Shown here piece by piece: positions 34,826 to 43,680 of a stretch of 64,000 nucleotides of DNA; position 1 is the first letter of the stretch, and the number at the start of each line of letters is the position of its first letter. Made by a program: the position numbers and the translations under genes. This DNA comes from an uncultured Clostridia bacterium. GTDB taxonomy: Bacteria > Bacillota > Clostridia > Oscillospirales > Ruminococcaceae. The stretch is taken from NCBI GenBank assembly GCA_947626755.1, contig CANQTP010000010.1:1-64000 (forward strand), read 5' to 3'. The notes beneath the pieces are model-generated. The model saw nothing but the letters and a program-made list of their open reading frames with translations. It was not told the origin of the DNA and searched no databases.

Positions 34826-35082
34826 TCATCATCTACCTCTATCAACTCATGTTCGTGCATATTTATTCCTGCTTTTGCATCGGCGAGCCTTTTTTCCAGT
34901 TCGCTGATATTTTCGGCACTGTAGAACGGGTCGGCATTTATCTCAAAGGGTATCCGCTTTTCGCGGGCAACTTTGACAAGAAATATATTTATGGCGGCAG
35001 ACATGGTAAGTCCCATTTCTTTAAGTGCTTTTTCGGCATTGGATTTTACATCATCATCAATGCGGAAATTGATTTGAGTCAT
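34822..35082 (-). CDS. RelB/DinJ family antitoxin
   Basis: An 86-residue antitoxin with an N-terminal ribbon-helix-helix (TQINFRIDDDVKSNAEKALKEMGL, MSAAINIFLVKVA) and an acidic C-terminal toxin-wrapping tail ending EVDDE. AAGGAGTGA precedes the ATG. It overlaps the toxin start by 4 nt, the usual coupled order. The pairing is mixed: YoeB toxins more often go with Phd/YefM antitoxins. Confidence 0.9.
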   Translation of the reverse strand: MTQINFRIDDDVKSNAEKALKEMGLTMSAAINIFLVKVAREKRIPFEINADPFYSAENISELEKRLADAKAGINMHEHELIEVDDE

Positions 35083-35105
35083 AACAGATCACTCCTTCTT
35101 TCTTA

Positions 35106-35135
35106 ATTATATCATATTTATATATACAATGTCAA
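35106..35135 (-). promoter_or_regulatory. Toxin-antitoxin promoter with repeated operator-like sites
   Basis: TTGACA (35130-35135) and TATAAT (35106-35111) are both perfect, spaced 18 nt. The 9-mer TTGTATATA occurs twice on the minus strand (35121-35129 and 35142-35150), one copy inside the spacer and one upstream of the -35. Such placement fits autorepression by the RHH antitoxin (inference). Confidence 0.75.
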
Positions 35136-35195
35136 GTATTTTATATACAAAAATTATTGTTACCGTATTGTAACCTTAATTTCCCAATATAATAC

Positions 35196-35224
35196 TTGAT
35201 TTTTATGCATAAAAATAGTATAAT
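35196..35224 (+). promoter_or_regulatory. Promoter of the small membrane protein gene
   Basis: TTGATT (35196-35201) and TATAAT (35219-35224) with 17-nt spacing. The spacer contains the palindrome TTTTTATGCATAAAAA. The sequence closely resembles the yicC promoter 520 bp downstream. Confidence 0.75.
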
Positions 35225-35252
35225 ATAAAAAGCTGTTTTGTGAGGTGATAGC

Positions 35253-35681
35253 GTGGCTTTGGATATGCAGCGGGCGGAAACTGTAAGATATGCTTTGATA
35301 CAGAATGTAATTGATATTATACAGGATAATGCTGCGAAATGGAATGTTCCTCATGATTTCAATGTGGGAAAAAGACTTTCCGTCAGCGGAAACACCCTGC
35401 ATATCGGCAGGAAAAGTTTTGAAGCATACGAAATAGGGAAGTTTTCAGTTAATACCGAAGGCTCAATGGCTCTTTACGACCGTTACGGCAAAAAGCTCTG
35501 CGGAACGCTCAGCTTGAATGTTTCACTGAAAAATATTGACATATTCTGTAAATGGATAAAGATAAACAATGTTTTCGCAGAGGTCATTACGGGAAAAGCC
35601 GAAAGGATCTTTCAATATATTTTCATGATCGTTGGGATCGCCGTTATCGTTCTTATAAAAGTTCTGAGAAATTTTGGATAA
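35253..35681 (+). CDS. Uncharacterised protein with C-terminal membrane anchor
   Basis: A 142-residue protein that I do not recognise. The first ~115 residues look soluble, with alternating beta-like segments (FEAYEIGKFSVNTEGSMALY, KKLCGTLSLNVS) suggestive of a PH-like barrel. The C-terminus is one membrane helix (IFMIVGIAVIVLIKVL), so it is probably tail-anchored facing the cytoplasm. GAGGTGATAGC precedes the GTG start. It has its own promoter and lies between the toxin-antitoxin pair and yicC. Confidence 0.7.
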   Translation: MALDMQRAETVRYALIQNVIDIIQDNAAKWNVPHDFNVGKRLSVSGNTLHIGRKSFEAYEIGKFSVNTEGSMALYDRYGKKLCGTLSLNVSLKNIDIFCKWIKINNVFAEVITGKAERIFQYIFMIVGIAVIVLIKVLRNFG

Positions 35682-35717
35682 ATTTCGCCGAAAACGCGGA
35701 TTTTTAATGAAAAATAC

Positions 35718-35746
35718 TTGATTTTCATGCCGCGAAATGGTATAAT
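35718..35746 (+). promoter_or_regulatory. Promoter of the yicC-remA-gmk-rpoZ-priA run
   Basis: TTGATT (35718-35723) and TATAAT (35741-35746) with 17-nt spacing. The stretch AATACTTGATTTT(C)ATGC matches the promoter at 35196-35224 almost base for base. Confidence 0.75.
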
Positions 35747-35786
35747 AGAATGTAAATGTTTTATTGGCAGAAAGGACTGTGATCTG

Positions 35787-36665
35787 ATGATAAAAAGTAT
35801 GACGGGATACGGCAGAAGTCAGCAGATAATAGACGGCAGAGATATTACCGTGGAAATAAGATCGGTGAATCACAGGTATTTTGAATATTCCGCAAGAACT
35901 CCCAGAGCATACGGCTATCTTGAGGAGAAGATGAAAGCTTTCCTGCAGGGAAGTATCTCCCGCGGCAAAGTGGACGTGGGCGTTTCGGTTTTCAATATCG
36001 AAGGCAAGGAAGCACTTATCGAAGTAAACAAGTCCATGGCGCAGGGATATGTTTCCGCTCTCAGAAGTGCAAACGAGGAACTCGGTCTGGAGGACGATAT
36101 TACTCTTTCCAAGCTTATGCGGCTGCCTGATATTTTCAATGTTGTCAAGACGGAAGAGGACGAAGAAGCTGTCTGGAACGATGTCAGGATCGTTGCGGAG
36201 GAAGCTTTGAAAAACTTTGTTTCAATGCGTGTTGTCGAAGGCGGCAAAATGACCGAGGACATCAGTTCCCGCCTTGATTATATAGAAAAGTTAGTTGAAG
36301 CCGTTGAGAAGCGTTCTCCCGAGACTACAAGGCTGTACAGGGAAAAGCTTTACAATAAGATAAAGGACATTCTTGAAGATAAAAATGTTGATGAACAGCG
36401 GATAATCACCGAAGCGGCGATATTCTCCGAGAAAACAGCCGTTGATGAGGAGACCGTAAGGCTCAGGAGCCATATTCACCAGTTCAGGGAACTGCTTAAA
36501 GCGGAAGAACCTGTGGGCAGAAAGCTGGATTTCCTTATTCAGGAATTTAACCGCGAAAGCAACACAATCGGCTCAAAGGCTCAGGACGTGGAAGTCACGA
36601 AAACAGTGGTTGAACTTAAATCTGAAATAGAAAAGATCCGCGAACAGATCCAGAATATTGAATAA
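35787..36665 (+). CDS. yicC: YicC/YloC family endoribonuclease
   Basis: A 292-residue YicC-family protein: MIKSMTGYGRSQQ and VEIRSVNHRYFEYSARTPRAY at the N-terminus, and the C-terminal DUF1732 segment GRKLDFLIQEFNRESNTIGSKAQD. Family members act as RNA endonucleases in E. coli and B. subtilis. The frame extends 23 codons upstream into the promoter, so the ATG at 35787 with AAAGGA 10 nt before it was chosen. The order yicC-remA-gmk-rpoZ-priA is conserved in Firmicutes. Confidence 0.94.
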   Translation: MIKSMTGYGRSQQIIDGRDITVEIRSVNHRYFEYSARTPRAYGYLEEKMKAFLQGSISRGKVDVGVSVFNIEGKEALIEVNKSMAQGYVSALRSANEELGLEDDITLSKLMRLPDIFNVVKTEEDEEAVWNDVRIVAEEALKNFVSMRVVEGGKMTEDISSRLDYIEKLVEAVEKRSPETTRLYREKLYNKIKDILEDKNVDEQRIITEAAIFSEKTAVDEETVRLRSHIHQFRELLKAEEPVGRKLDFLIQEFNRESNTIGSKAQDVEVTKTVVELKSEIEKIREQIQNIE

Positions 36666-36677
36666 CGGGAGAAGTTT

Positions 36678-36935
36678 ATGAAACTTATAAATATAGGGTT
36701 TGGAAATATGATAAACGCGGGACGGCTGATAGCTATAGTCAGTCCCGAGTCTGCTCCCATAAAGCGGATAATTCAGGACGCCAAGGAAAAAGGTTCGCTG
36801 ATAGATGCAACTTACGGCAGACGTACCCGAGCTGTCATAATCATGGACAGCGATCATGTGATACTTTCCGCTGTTCAGCCTGAAACCGTTGCAGGCAGAC
36901 TCAGTATTGACGAGGAGGAATCGGAAGATGAATAA
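36678..36935 (+). CDS. remA: Extracellular matrix regulator RemA (DUF370)
   Basis: An 85-residue DNA-binding regulator of the DUF370 family, required for biofilm matrix gene expression in B. subtilis. [20 protein letters not shown] and [19 protein letters not shown] are diagnostic. GGGAGAAG precedes the ATG. Overlaps gmk by 8 nt. Confidence 0.94.
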   Translation: MKLINIGFGNMINAGRLIAIVSPESAPIKRIIQDAKEKGSLIDATYGRRTRAVIIMDSDHVILSAVQPETVAGRLSIDEEESEDE

Positions 36936-37533
36936 AGGTTTGCTTATAGTTGTTTCGGGTCCTTCGGGCTGCGGAAAGGGAACAGTTCTTGCGGAGATCC
37001 TGAAAAATGACAATATTTTCTATTCTGTTTCCGCAACTACAAGAGCTCCCAGACCCGGGGAAGTTGACGGCGTAAACTATCATTTCCTTACTAAAGAAAA
37101 ATTTGAGGAACTCATAGGCAGCGATGGTATGCTCGAATATGCGGAATACTGCGGGAATTATTACGGAACTCCCCGAAAGCCTGTTGAGGATAAGCTTTCT
37201 GAGGGAAAGCACGTCATACTTGAAATTGAAGTTCAGGGCGCTATGAAAATTATGGAAAAATGCCACGATGCGGTGTTTGTGTTCATTCTGCCACCGTCTC
37301 TGAAAGAACTGCGCAGACGTCTGAATAAGCGCGGAACAGAAGCGGAGGACGTTATTGAAAAACGTCTCGGCGAAGCAGCGGGAGAAATAAAACAAGCTTA
37401 TAAATACGATTATACTGTTATAAACGGCGAACTTTCCGAAGCTGTTGACGATCTGAAAGCGATCATAAGGGCTGAGGAACTGAACGCAAAGAATTATCCA
37501 AATTATATTGATGAGGTGTTGGAAAATGCTTAG
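36928..37533 (+). CDS. gmk: Guanylate kinase
   Basis: Phosphorylates GMP to GDP. P-loop [17 protein letters not shown]-binding [19 protein letters not shown] and [13 protein letters not shown] are present. 201 residues. GAGGAGG precedes the ATG at 36928; the open frame upstream overlaps remA and is not used. Confidence 0.97.
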   Translation: MNKGLLIVVSGPSGCGKGTVLAEILKNDNIFYSVSATTRAPRPGEVDGVNYHFLTKEKFEELIGSDGMLEYAEYCGNYYGTPRKPVEDKLSEGKHVILEIEVQGAMKIMEKCHDAVFVFILPPSLKELRRRLNKRGTEAEDVIEKRLGEAAGEIKQAYKYDYTVINGELSEAVDDLKAIIRAEELNAKNYPNYIDEVLENA

Positions 37534-37735
37534 ACCATCTATTAACCAGATCGCGACAAAAAACGAAAGCTACTATTCGGTAGTTCTTGCTGTTGCAAAG
37601 AGGGCGAGAGAGATCGCCGATGATCTTTACACGAATCATCAGGTTCTCGAAGAAAAGCCTGTAAAAACCGCTGTTGAAGAATTTGCAAACAGAAAATACA
37701 CATTTGTGGAAAACTTTGACGAAAATAAAGATTGA
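37526..37735 (+). CDS. rpoZ: RNA polymerase subunit omega
   Basis: A 69-residue omega subunit: [37 protein letters not shown] precedes the ATG at 37526. It overlaps the end of gmk by 8 nt and precedes priA, the conserved Firmicutes order. Confidence 0.95.
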   Translation: MLRPSINQIATKNESYYSVVLAVAKRAREIADDLYTNHQVLEEKPVKTAVEEFANRKYTFVENFDENKD

Positions 37736-37754
37736 TCTTCCGGGGTGGTAAAAT

Positions 37755-40187
37755 TTGCTGACGGTAAAGCATCTGGCGGCTGTTGCTGTTGAGGAAGCGT
37801 CATATGGCTATGACAGGCGTTACAGGTATATCATTCCCATTGAAATGGAAGGCAAGGTCTTTGCGGGAGCAAGAGTTCTTGTCCCTTTCGGCAAGGGAAA
37901 CAGAAAGCGGATAGGCATCGTCATAATGATAACAGACACTTCGGGTGAAGATGTCAGCAGATTAAAGCCGATCAAATCCATTATTGACAGCAAACCTTTG
38001 CTTAATGATGAAATGCTGGAACTGCTTGTATGGCTCCGTCAGACAACGCTATGCACCTACTTTGAAGCCTTCAGAACGCTTATCCCGATAGGTCTTGGAG
38101 TTATTTTTGACAGAAGCTGCCGTCTTGCAGAGGAGGATATGTCGGAAGCGGAACTTTCCGAAAAGGCTTCGCTGCTGCTTCATGCGGCAAGAGAGGATAT
38201 TTCCGTGCTTGATAATGCGGAAGGAAAGATATTGCAGGAACTGACAGAAAAAGGTTTCGTTATCGAACAGGAAAACTTCAAGCGCCGAAAAAATGACGAA
38301 ACCGTAAAGGTGATACGTCTTTCGGAAGGATACCTTTCGGGAGATGTAAAGGCTGTCCTTTCGGTGAAGCAACGATCTGTTGTCGAGCTTCTGGAAAACA
38401 GCGGTGCGGCTTCAAAGGAAGAAATATGCAGCCTTTGCGGAATTACAAGCGCAGTTATAAAAAAACTTCTGGAAAACGGCGTTCTGGAGACATATGAGCT
38501 TGAAGTAATTAAAAAGCCGAACGCCGAGGCAATTGACGATCCGGACGATATTGTCCTTAACGAACAGCAGCAGGCGGCTTATGACGGGATAGCAAAGCTT
38601 ATCGACGACAATGACTGCCATGCGGCTCTGCTTTACGGAGTTACGGGCAGCGGGAAAACCCTTGTATTTGCCAAGCTTATCAAGCATACTCTTGAACTCG
38701 GGCGCAATGTTATAATGCTTATTCCCGAAATTTCCCTTACTCCGCAGACTGTTGAACGCTTTCAGTCGCTTTTCGGAGATCTTGTGGCGATAGTTCACAG
38801 CAGTCTTTCCATAGGCAAACGACTCAACGAATATAAACGCATAAAAAACGGTTCCGCAAGGATAGTTGTGGGAACGCGGAGCGCAGTCTTTTCGCCGATG
38901 GACAACATCGGACTGATAATTATTGACGAAGAAGGGGAACGGACTTACAAGTCCGAGTCCTCGCCAAGATACAATGCCAAGGAGATAGCCAAGAAGCGCT
39001 GTGTAACACATAATGCAACGGTGCTGATGGCGTCGGCAACTCCCTCCATAGAAAGTTATTATTATGCAAAAAATAACAGATACAAGCTTTTTGAACTGAC
39101 AAAACGATACTCCGAACATGATCTTCCCGAAGTGAGCATAGTCGATCTTGCGGTAGAAGGTTTTTACGGAAGATCTTCCGTTTTTTCGGAAAGGCTTGTG
39201 GACGAGATCCGCTATAATCTGGATCACCATGAACAGACAATACTGCTTCTTAACAGAAGAGGTTACCATACATATATAAGCTGCTCGGATTGTCGGGAAC
39301 CGATAATGTGTCCGAATTGCAGCATTCCGCTGACGTATCATAAAACAAATAACCGCCTTATATGCCATTACTGCGGTCATACGGAAAATATGATACGCTC
39401 CTGCCCGAAATGCGGTTCGGAGCATATCAGGCTCACGGGAACAGGCACTCAGAAAGCTGAGGACGAAGTATCACAGATCTTCCCCGATGCCCGTATCCTG
39501 AGAATGGACGCTGATACCGCCTGTTCAAGATACGCTTATGAAAAGAATTTCCGCGCTTTTGAACAGGGAGAATACGACATAATGCTCGGCACTCAGATGA
39601 TTGCCAAAGGACTGGATTTCCCGAATGTCACGTTGGTCGGAGTCCTTTCTATTGATAAAAGCCTGTTTGCGGGCGATTTCAGAAGCTATGAGAGGACATT
39701 CTCACTTGTGACTCAGGTCGTTGGAAGATGCGGCAGGGGAGATAAACAGGGCAGGGCATTGATACAGACATACGTCCCCGAACATTATGTGCTTACTCTT
39801 GCGGCAATGCAGGATTACAAGGGATTCTATGAACAGGAGATCGCTGCAAGGAAGGCACTGCTTTATCCGCCGTTCTGCGACACCTGTACCGTGGAATTCT
39901 CTTCCATGATAGAAAGCTGCGCAGGCGCGGGGGCTGCAAGATTTCTGGATATGATAAAGGAGACCATCTCTTCGGGGAAAATAGATGTTCCCATAAGAGT
40001 CCTCGGTCCGTCAAAATGCAGCTATGAAAAGATAAACGGCAAATATCGCTACAGAATGATAATAAAATGCAGGAACGGTCAGAAGTTCCGCGACTATATA
40101 GCTGATATTTATAAAAAGTCGTTCACCGACAAGGAATTTGCAAATGTACAGACTTTCTTGGATATAAACGGCGATATAGGAGTTTGA
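37755..40187 (+). CDS. priA: Primosomal protein N' (replication restart helicase PriA)
   Basis: DExH helicase that reloads replication at stalled forks. It has an N-terminal 3'-end binding domain, Walker A YGVTGSGKTLVF, Walker B IIDEEGERTYK (DEEG in place of the common DEEH) and a zinc-binding cysteine array (CSDCREPIMCPNCSIPL, CHYC, CPKC). The helicase C-terminal motif QMIAKGLDFPNVTLVGV is also present. 810 residues. TTG start after GGGTGG. Confidence 0.96.
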   Translation: MLTVKHLAAVAVEEASYGYDRRYRYIIPIEMEGKVFAGARVLVPFGKGNRKRIGIVIMITDTSGEDVSRLKPIKSIIDSKPLLNDEMLELLVWLRQTTLCTYFEAFRTLIPIGLGVIFDRSCRLAEEDMSEAELSEKASLLLHAAREDISVLDNAEGKILQELTEKGFVIEQENFKRRKNDETVKVIRLSEGYLSGDVKAVLSVKQRSVVELLENSGAASKEEICSLCGITSAVIKKLLENGVLETYELEVIKKPNAEAIDDPDDIVLNEQQQAAYDGIAKLIDDNDCHAALLYGVTGSGKTLVFAKLIKHTLELGRNVIMLIPEISLTPQTVERFQSLFGDLVAIVHSSLSIGKRLNEYKRIKNGSARIVVGTRSAVFSPMDNIGLIIIDEEGERTYKSESSPRYNAKEIAKKRCVTHNATVLMASATPSIESYYYAKNNRYKLFELTKRYSEHDLPEVSIVDLAVEGFYGRSSVFSERLVDEIRYNLDHHEQTILLLNRRGYHTYISCSDCREPIMCPNCSIPLTYHKTNNRLICHYCGHTENMIRSCPKCGSEHIRLTGTGTQKAEDEVSQIFPDARILRMDADTACSRYAYEKNFRAFEQGEYDIMLGTQMIAKGLDFPNVTLVGVLSIDKSLFAGDFRSYERTFSLVTQVVGRCGRGDKQGRALIQTYVPEHYVLTLAAMQDYKGFYEQEIAARKALLYPPFCDTCTVEFSSMIESCAGAGAARFLDMIKETISSGKIDVPIRVLGPSKCSYEKINGKYRYRMIIKCRNGQKFRDYIADIYKKSFTDKEFANVQTFLDINGDIGV

Positions 40188-40207
40188 TAGAAAGGCAAGT
40201 GATAGGC

Positions 40208-40711
40208 TTGGCAATCAGGAATATTATGAATAAAACGGAGGATATTCTCAGGAAAAAGTGCAGACCTGTGGAGATATTTGACGAAAAGCTGGGTATACTT
40301 CTTGATGATATGGCGGAAACCATGTACAAGGCAAACGGCGTTGGTCTGGCAGCTCCGCAGGTGGGAATACTCAGGCGGGCTGTGGTCGTTGATCCGGGAG
40401 ACGGATTGATAGAACTTGTAAATCCCGAGATCATCAAGGAAAAAGGAAGCCAGAGGGATATTGAAGGCTGCCTGTCCTGCCCTGACGACTGGGGATATGT
40501 TGTACGTCCTATGGAGATAATCGTAAAGGCTCAGGACAGAAACGGCGGTCATGTACAGTTAAAGTTAAGAGATTTTGCCGCAAGAGCAGTTTGCCATGAG
40601 GTGGATCATCTTGAAGGACGGCTCTTTGTGGATATTGCAGATGAAATGGTAGATCCCGATCAGGTTGAAGAGGAAAGAAACAAGAGAAGCAGGAAAAGAA
40701 AGAGAAGATAA
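40208..40711 (+). CDS. def: Peptide deformylase
   Basis: Removes the N-formyl group from nascent proteins. Motif 1 GVGLAAPQVG, motif 2 EGCLSCP (Cys ligand; the usual Val before Pro is Cys), motif 3 HEVDHLEG are all present. It ends in a strongly basic tail (NKRSRKRKRR). I placed the start at TTG 40208 because family members begin with (M)AIRNI at this point; a frame 8 codons longer overlaps priA. 167 residues. Confidence 0.94.
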   Translation: MAIRNIMNKTEDILRKKCRPVEIFDEKLGILLDDMAETMYKANGVGLAAPQVGILRRAVVVDPGDGLIELVNPEIIKEKGSQRDIEGCLSCPDDWGYVVRPMEIIVKAQDRNGGHVQLKLRDFAARAVCHEVDHLEGRLFVDIADEMVDPDQVEEERNKRSRKRKRR

Positions 40712-40730
40712 CGAAAGGACGCGTTTTCCT

Positions 40731-41672
40731 ATGGATATAGTTTTTATGGGGACTCCCGATTTTGCCGTTCCTTGTCTGCAAGCGCTCATCGACAGCGGAG
40801 AAAATGTCCGCGCGGTGTTCACGCAGCCTGATAAACCCAAGGGACGCGGTTATAAGCTGACTCCGCCGCCTGTAAAGGAACTGGCGCTTAAATATAACAT
40901 TCCCGTCTATCAGCCTTTGAGTCTGAAAAAAGGCGAGGACGCGGAAAATTCTCTGAAAATTTTGAGGGAAATTTCTCCGGATATGATCGTTGTAACGGCA
41001 TACGGGAAAATTCTCCCAAGTGAAATACTGGAACTTCCCAAGTATTTCTGTCTGAACGTCCATGCATCGCTTCTTCCGAAATACAGAGGGGCGGGACCTA
41101 TCCAGTGGAGCGTTCTCAACGGGGAAAAAGTGACAGGCGTTACCACCATGAAAATGGCTGACGGCATCGACACGGGAGATATGCTTTTAAAGGCTGAAAC
41201 GGAGATCGGAGAGAACGAAACGGCTTCGGAACTGCATGACAGGCTTGCTGTTATGGGTGCGGAACTGCTTCTGAAAACTATCAAGGCTGTAAAGGAAAAT
41301 AACATTACACCGGAGAAGCAGGACGACAGTCTTTCAACATATGCTCCCATGCTCACAAAGGATATGTGTCCTATTGATTTTTCAAGACCTGCGGCTGAAA
41401 TACACAACAAAATACGCGGTTTGTCGGCATTTCCCTGTGCAACGGCAATGCTTGACGGGAAACGCCTTAAAATATACGGTTCGGAACTTGCAGGCGAAAC
41501 TTCGGGAAATGTTCTGTGCGGAACAGTTGTAAAGCCTGAGGACTTTACTGTTGTCTGCGGCGACGGAAAGTGCATAAGATTTACCGAAGTTCAGGCGGAA
41601 GGCGGCAAGAGAATGAAAACTGCCGATTATCTCCGCGGAAAACCTGTTGCAAAGGGTACTGTGTTGCAATAA
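40731..41672 (+). CDS. fmt: Methionyl-tRNA formyltransferase
   Basis: Formylates initiator Met-tRNA using 10-formyl-THF. MDIVFMGTPDFAVPCLQALI, the folate site LNVHASLLPKYRGAGPIQW and the C-terminal OB-like domain are visible. 313 residues. AAAGGA lies 11 nt before the ATG at 40731. It directly follows def, the classic pairing. Confidence 0.97.
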   Translation: MDIVFMGTPDFAVPCLQALIDSGENVRAVFTQPDKPKGRGYKLTPPPVKELALKYNIPVYQPLSLKKGEDAENSLKILREISPDMIVVTAYGKILPSEILELPKYFCLNVHASLLPKYRGAGPIQWSVLNGEKVTGVTTMKMADGIDTGDMLLKAETEIGENETASELHDRLAVMGAELLLKTIKAVKENNITPEKQDDSLSTYAPMLTKDMCPIDFSRPAAEIHNKIRGLSAFPCATAMLDGKRLKIYGSELAGETSGNVLCGTVVKPEDFTVVCGDGKCIRFTEVQAEGGKRMKTADYLRGKPVAKGTVLQ

Positions 41673-41686
41673 AAGGAGGGAATGTC

Positions 41687-42379
41687 ATGTTCTGGGATCC
41701 GACATACATTATCGTGCTGCCTGCGGTCATATTTGCAATGATCGCGCAGTTCAAGGTGAGCAGCACATTCAATAAATACAGCAATGTACGCAATTCACAA
41801 GGCTACACTGCAAACGAAGTTGCAAGAAAGATACTTGATGAGAACGGGCTTTACCACATTCAGATAGAACACATCAGCGGAAATCTTACAGACCATTATG
41901 ACCCGTCCGCAAATATCATACGGCTTTCGGATTCCGTATACGGAAATTCTTCCGTTGCGGCAATAGGCGTTGCGGCTCACGAAGTTGGACACGCTATCCA
42001 GCACGCGCAGGGTTACACGCCTATAAAGATCCGTCAGGCAATAATCCCCATAACGCAGATAGGCTCAAAACTTGCAGTTCCGCTGATACTTATAGGACTT
42101 ATTTTCAGCGCACTGGATTTTCTCATTCCTGTGGGAATATTCCTTTACGCGGGAGTTGTGCTGTTTCAGGCGGTGACACTTCCTGTTGAATTCAACGCCA
42201 GCGGCAGGGCTTTGCGGACTCTTGACGAAAGGGCGATCCTGATGCCCGATGAGGTGAGAATGTCAAAGAAAGTTCTCAGCGCGGCGGCTATGACATATGT
42301 TGCGGCGATGTTCTCGGCGCTGCTGAGCCTTTTAAGGCTGATAGTGATAGCTTCGGGCGGCAGAAGGAGAAACAACTGA
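41687..42379 (+). CDS. Zinc metallopeptidase, YugP family
   Basis: A 230-residue membrane-bound putative zinc protease. The metal motif is AAHEVGHAIQHAQGY. Hydrophobic segments at the N-terminus (YIIVLPAVIFAMIAQF) and in the second half (LAVPLILIGLIFSALDFLI, VGIFLYAGVVLFQAV). AAGGAGGG precedes the ATG at 41687. It sits between fmt and rsmB and overlaps the latter, as in many Clostridia. Substrate unknown. Confidence 0.92.
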   Translation: MFWDPTYIIVLPAVIFAMIAQFKVSSTFNKYSNVRNSQGYTANEVARKILDENGLYHIQIEHISGNLTDHYDPSANIIRLSDSVYGNSSVAAIGVAAHEVGHAIQHAQGYTPIKIRQAIIPITQIGSKLAVPLILIGLIFSALDFLIPVGIFLYAGVVLFQAVTLPVEFNASGRALRTLDERAILMPDEVRMSKKVLSAAAMTYVAAMFSALLSLLRLIVIASGGRRRNN

Positions 42380-43680
42380 TGAGCAGTCAGGCGAGGTACA
42401 CAGTCCTCGGGCTGCTTGACAGAATGGACGGCAAAGCGTATTCAAATCTCCTGCTGGAACAGGGTATCTCGGGACTTTCCGAAAGGGATAAGGCTTTTGC
42501 TTCAAGGCTTTTTTACGGAGTCCTTGAACGGAAACTGACTCTTGAATATATCATTTCAGAATACAGCAGCAGACCGCTTGAAAAACTTGACGGTTCTGTT
42601 GCAAATATCCTTAAAATGGGAATTTATCAGCTGCTTTACATGGATTCTGTTCCCGACAATGCGGCGGTAAACGAATCGGTTGCTCTTGCCGCAAAATGCA
42701 GGAAGAAAAGCGCGTCGGGGTTCATAAACGCCGTTCTAAGGAATTTTATAAGGAACGGGAAACATTTTGAACTTCCTGCAGACGATACAGAGCGTCTCAG
42801 CGTGGAATATTCCTGCGGAAAAGAGCTGGTAAAGCTTCTTTGCGGGGACTATTCAGCCGAAAAAGCAGAAAATTTGCTTAAAAATTCGCTTTTGCCACAT
42901 AAACTCTATGTCAGGGCAAATACATTGAAAACCGATTCCCGAAAGCTTATTGAAGATCTCGGGAAGATAGGTATAGATTCGCAGATATGTGATACGCTCC
43001 CGGATTGTGTTTCGTTGGATCTTAACGGAAGTGTTGAGCAGCTTGAACTGTTCAGGAACGGAATGTTCCACGTTCAGGATCTGTCATCGCAGATGTGCTG
43101 TGCGGCTCTTGCTCCGAAAAAGGGAGAGACAGTCATTGACGTCTGCGCCGCGCCCGGAGGGAAAACTTTCACAATTGCGGAAATGATGGAAAATAACGGC
43201 AGGATAATTTCGGGAGATGTGAGGAAAAACCGAGTAGGTCTTATCCGTAAAGGTGCGGAACGGCTCGGGATCACAATTGCGGAAGCTGTCTGTAATGACG
43301 GAGCAGTTTTCAATGAAAGCTTTCCGAAAGCCGACAAGGTGCTTTGCGATGTTCCATGCTCGGGATTCGGAGTTATCCGCACCAAACCCGAGATAAAATA
43401 TAACGGCATTGAACGGGCAAGGGAGCTTCCCGAGCTTCAATATAAGATCCTTTCCGCGGCGGCGTCCTATCTGAAGGACGGGGGAGAACTGGTATATTCT
43501 ACCTGTACTCTCAGCAGATCGGAAAATGACAATGTGATCGACAGATTTCTGTCGGAACACAAGGATTTTGAACCTGTGAACGCTTTCCCGGAAGCGGACG
43601 GGTACAAGCTTACGATATTTCCCGATGAATTTGACTGCGAGGGATCTTTCATGGCAAAAATAAGAAAGGTGATAGCTTGA
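42379..43680 (+). CDS. rsmB: 16S rRNA m5C967 methyltransferase RsmB
   Basis: Two-domain enzyme: an N-terminal NusB-like RNA-binding domain (SVPDNAAVNESVALAAKC) and a SAM-dependent m5C methyltransferase with VIDVCAAPGGKTFTIAEMM. The catalytic cysteine motifs are CDVPCSGFGVI and YSTCTLS. 433 residues. The start overlaps yugP by one base and the stop overlaps rlmN. Confidence 0.95.
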   Translation: MSSQARYTVLGLLDRMDGKAYSNLLLEQGISGLSERDKAFASRLFYGVLERKLTLEYIISEYSSRPLEKLDGSVANILKMGIYQLLYMDSVPDNAAVNESVALAAKCRKKSASGFINAVLRNFIRNGKHFELPADDTERLSVEYSCGKELVKLLCGDYSAEKAENLLKNSLLPHKLYVRANTLKTDSRKLIEDLGKIGIDSQICDTLPDCVSLDLNGSVEQLELFRNGMFHVQDLSSQMCCAALAPKKGETVIDVCAAPGGKTFTIAEMMENNGRIISGDVRKNRVGLIRKGAERLGITIAEAVCNDGAVFNESFPKADKVLCDVPCSGFGVIRTKPEIKYNGIERARELPELQYKILSAAASYLKDGGELVYSTCTLSRSENDNVIDRFLSEHKDFEPVNAFPEADGYKLTIFPDEFDCEGSFMAKIRKVIA

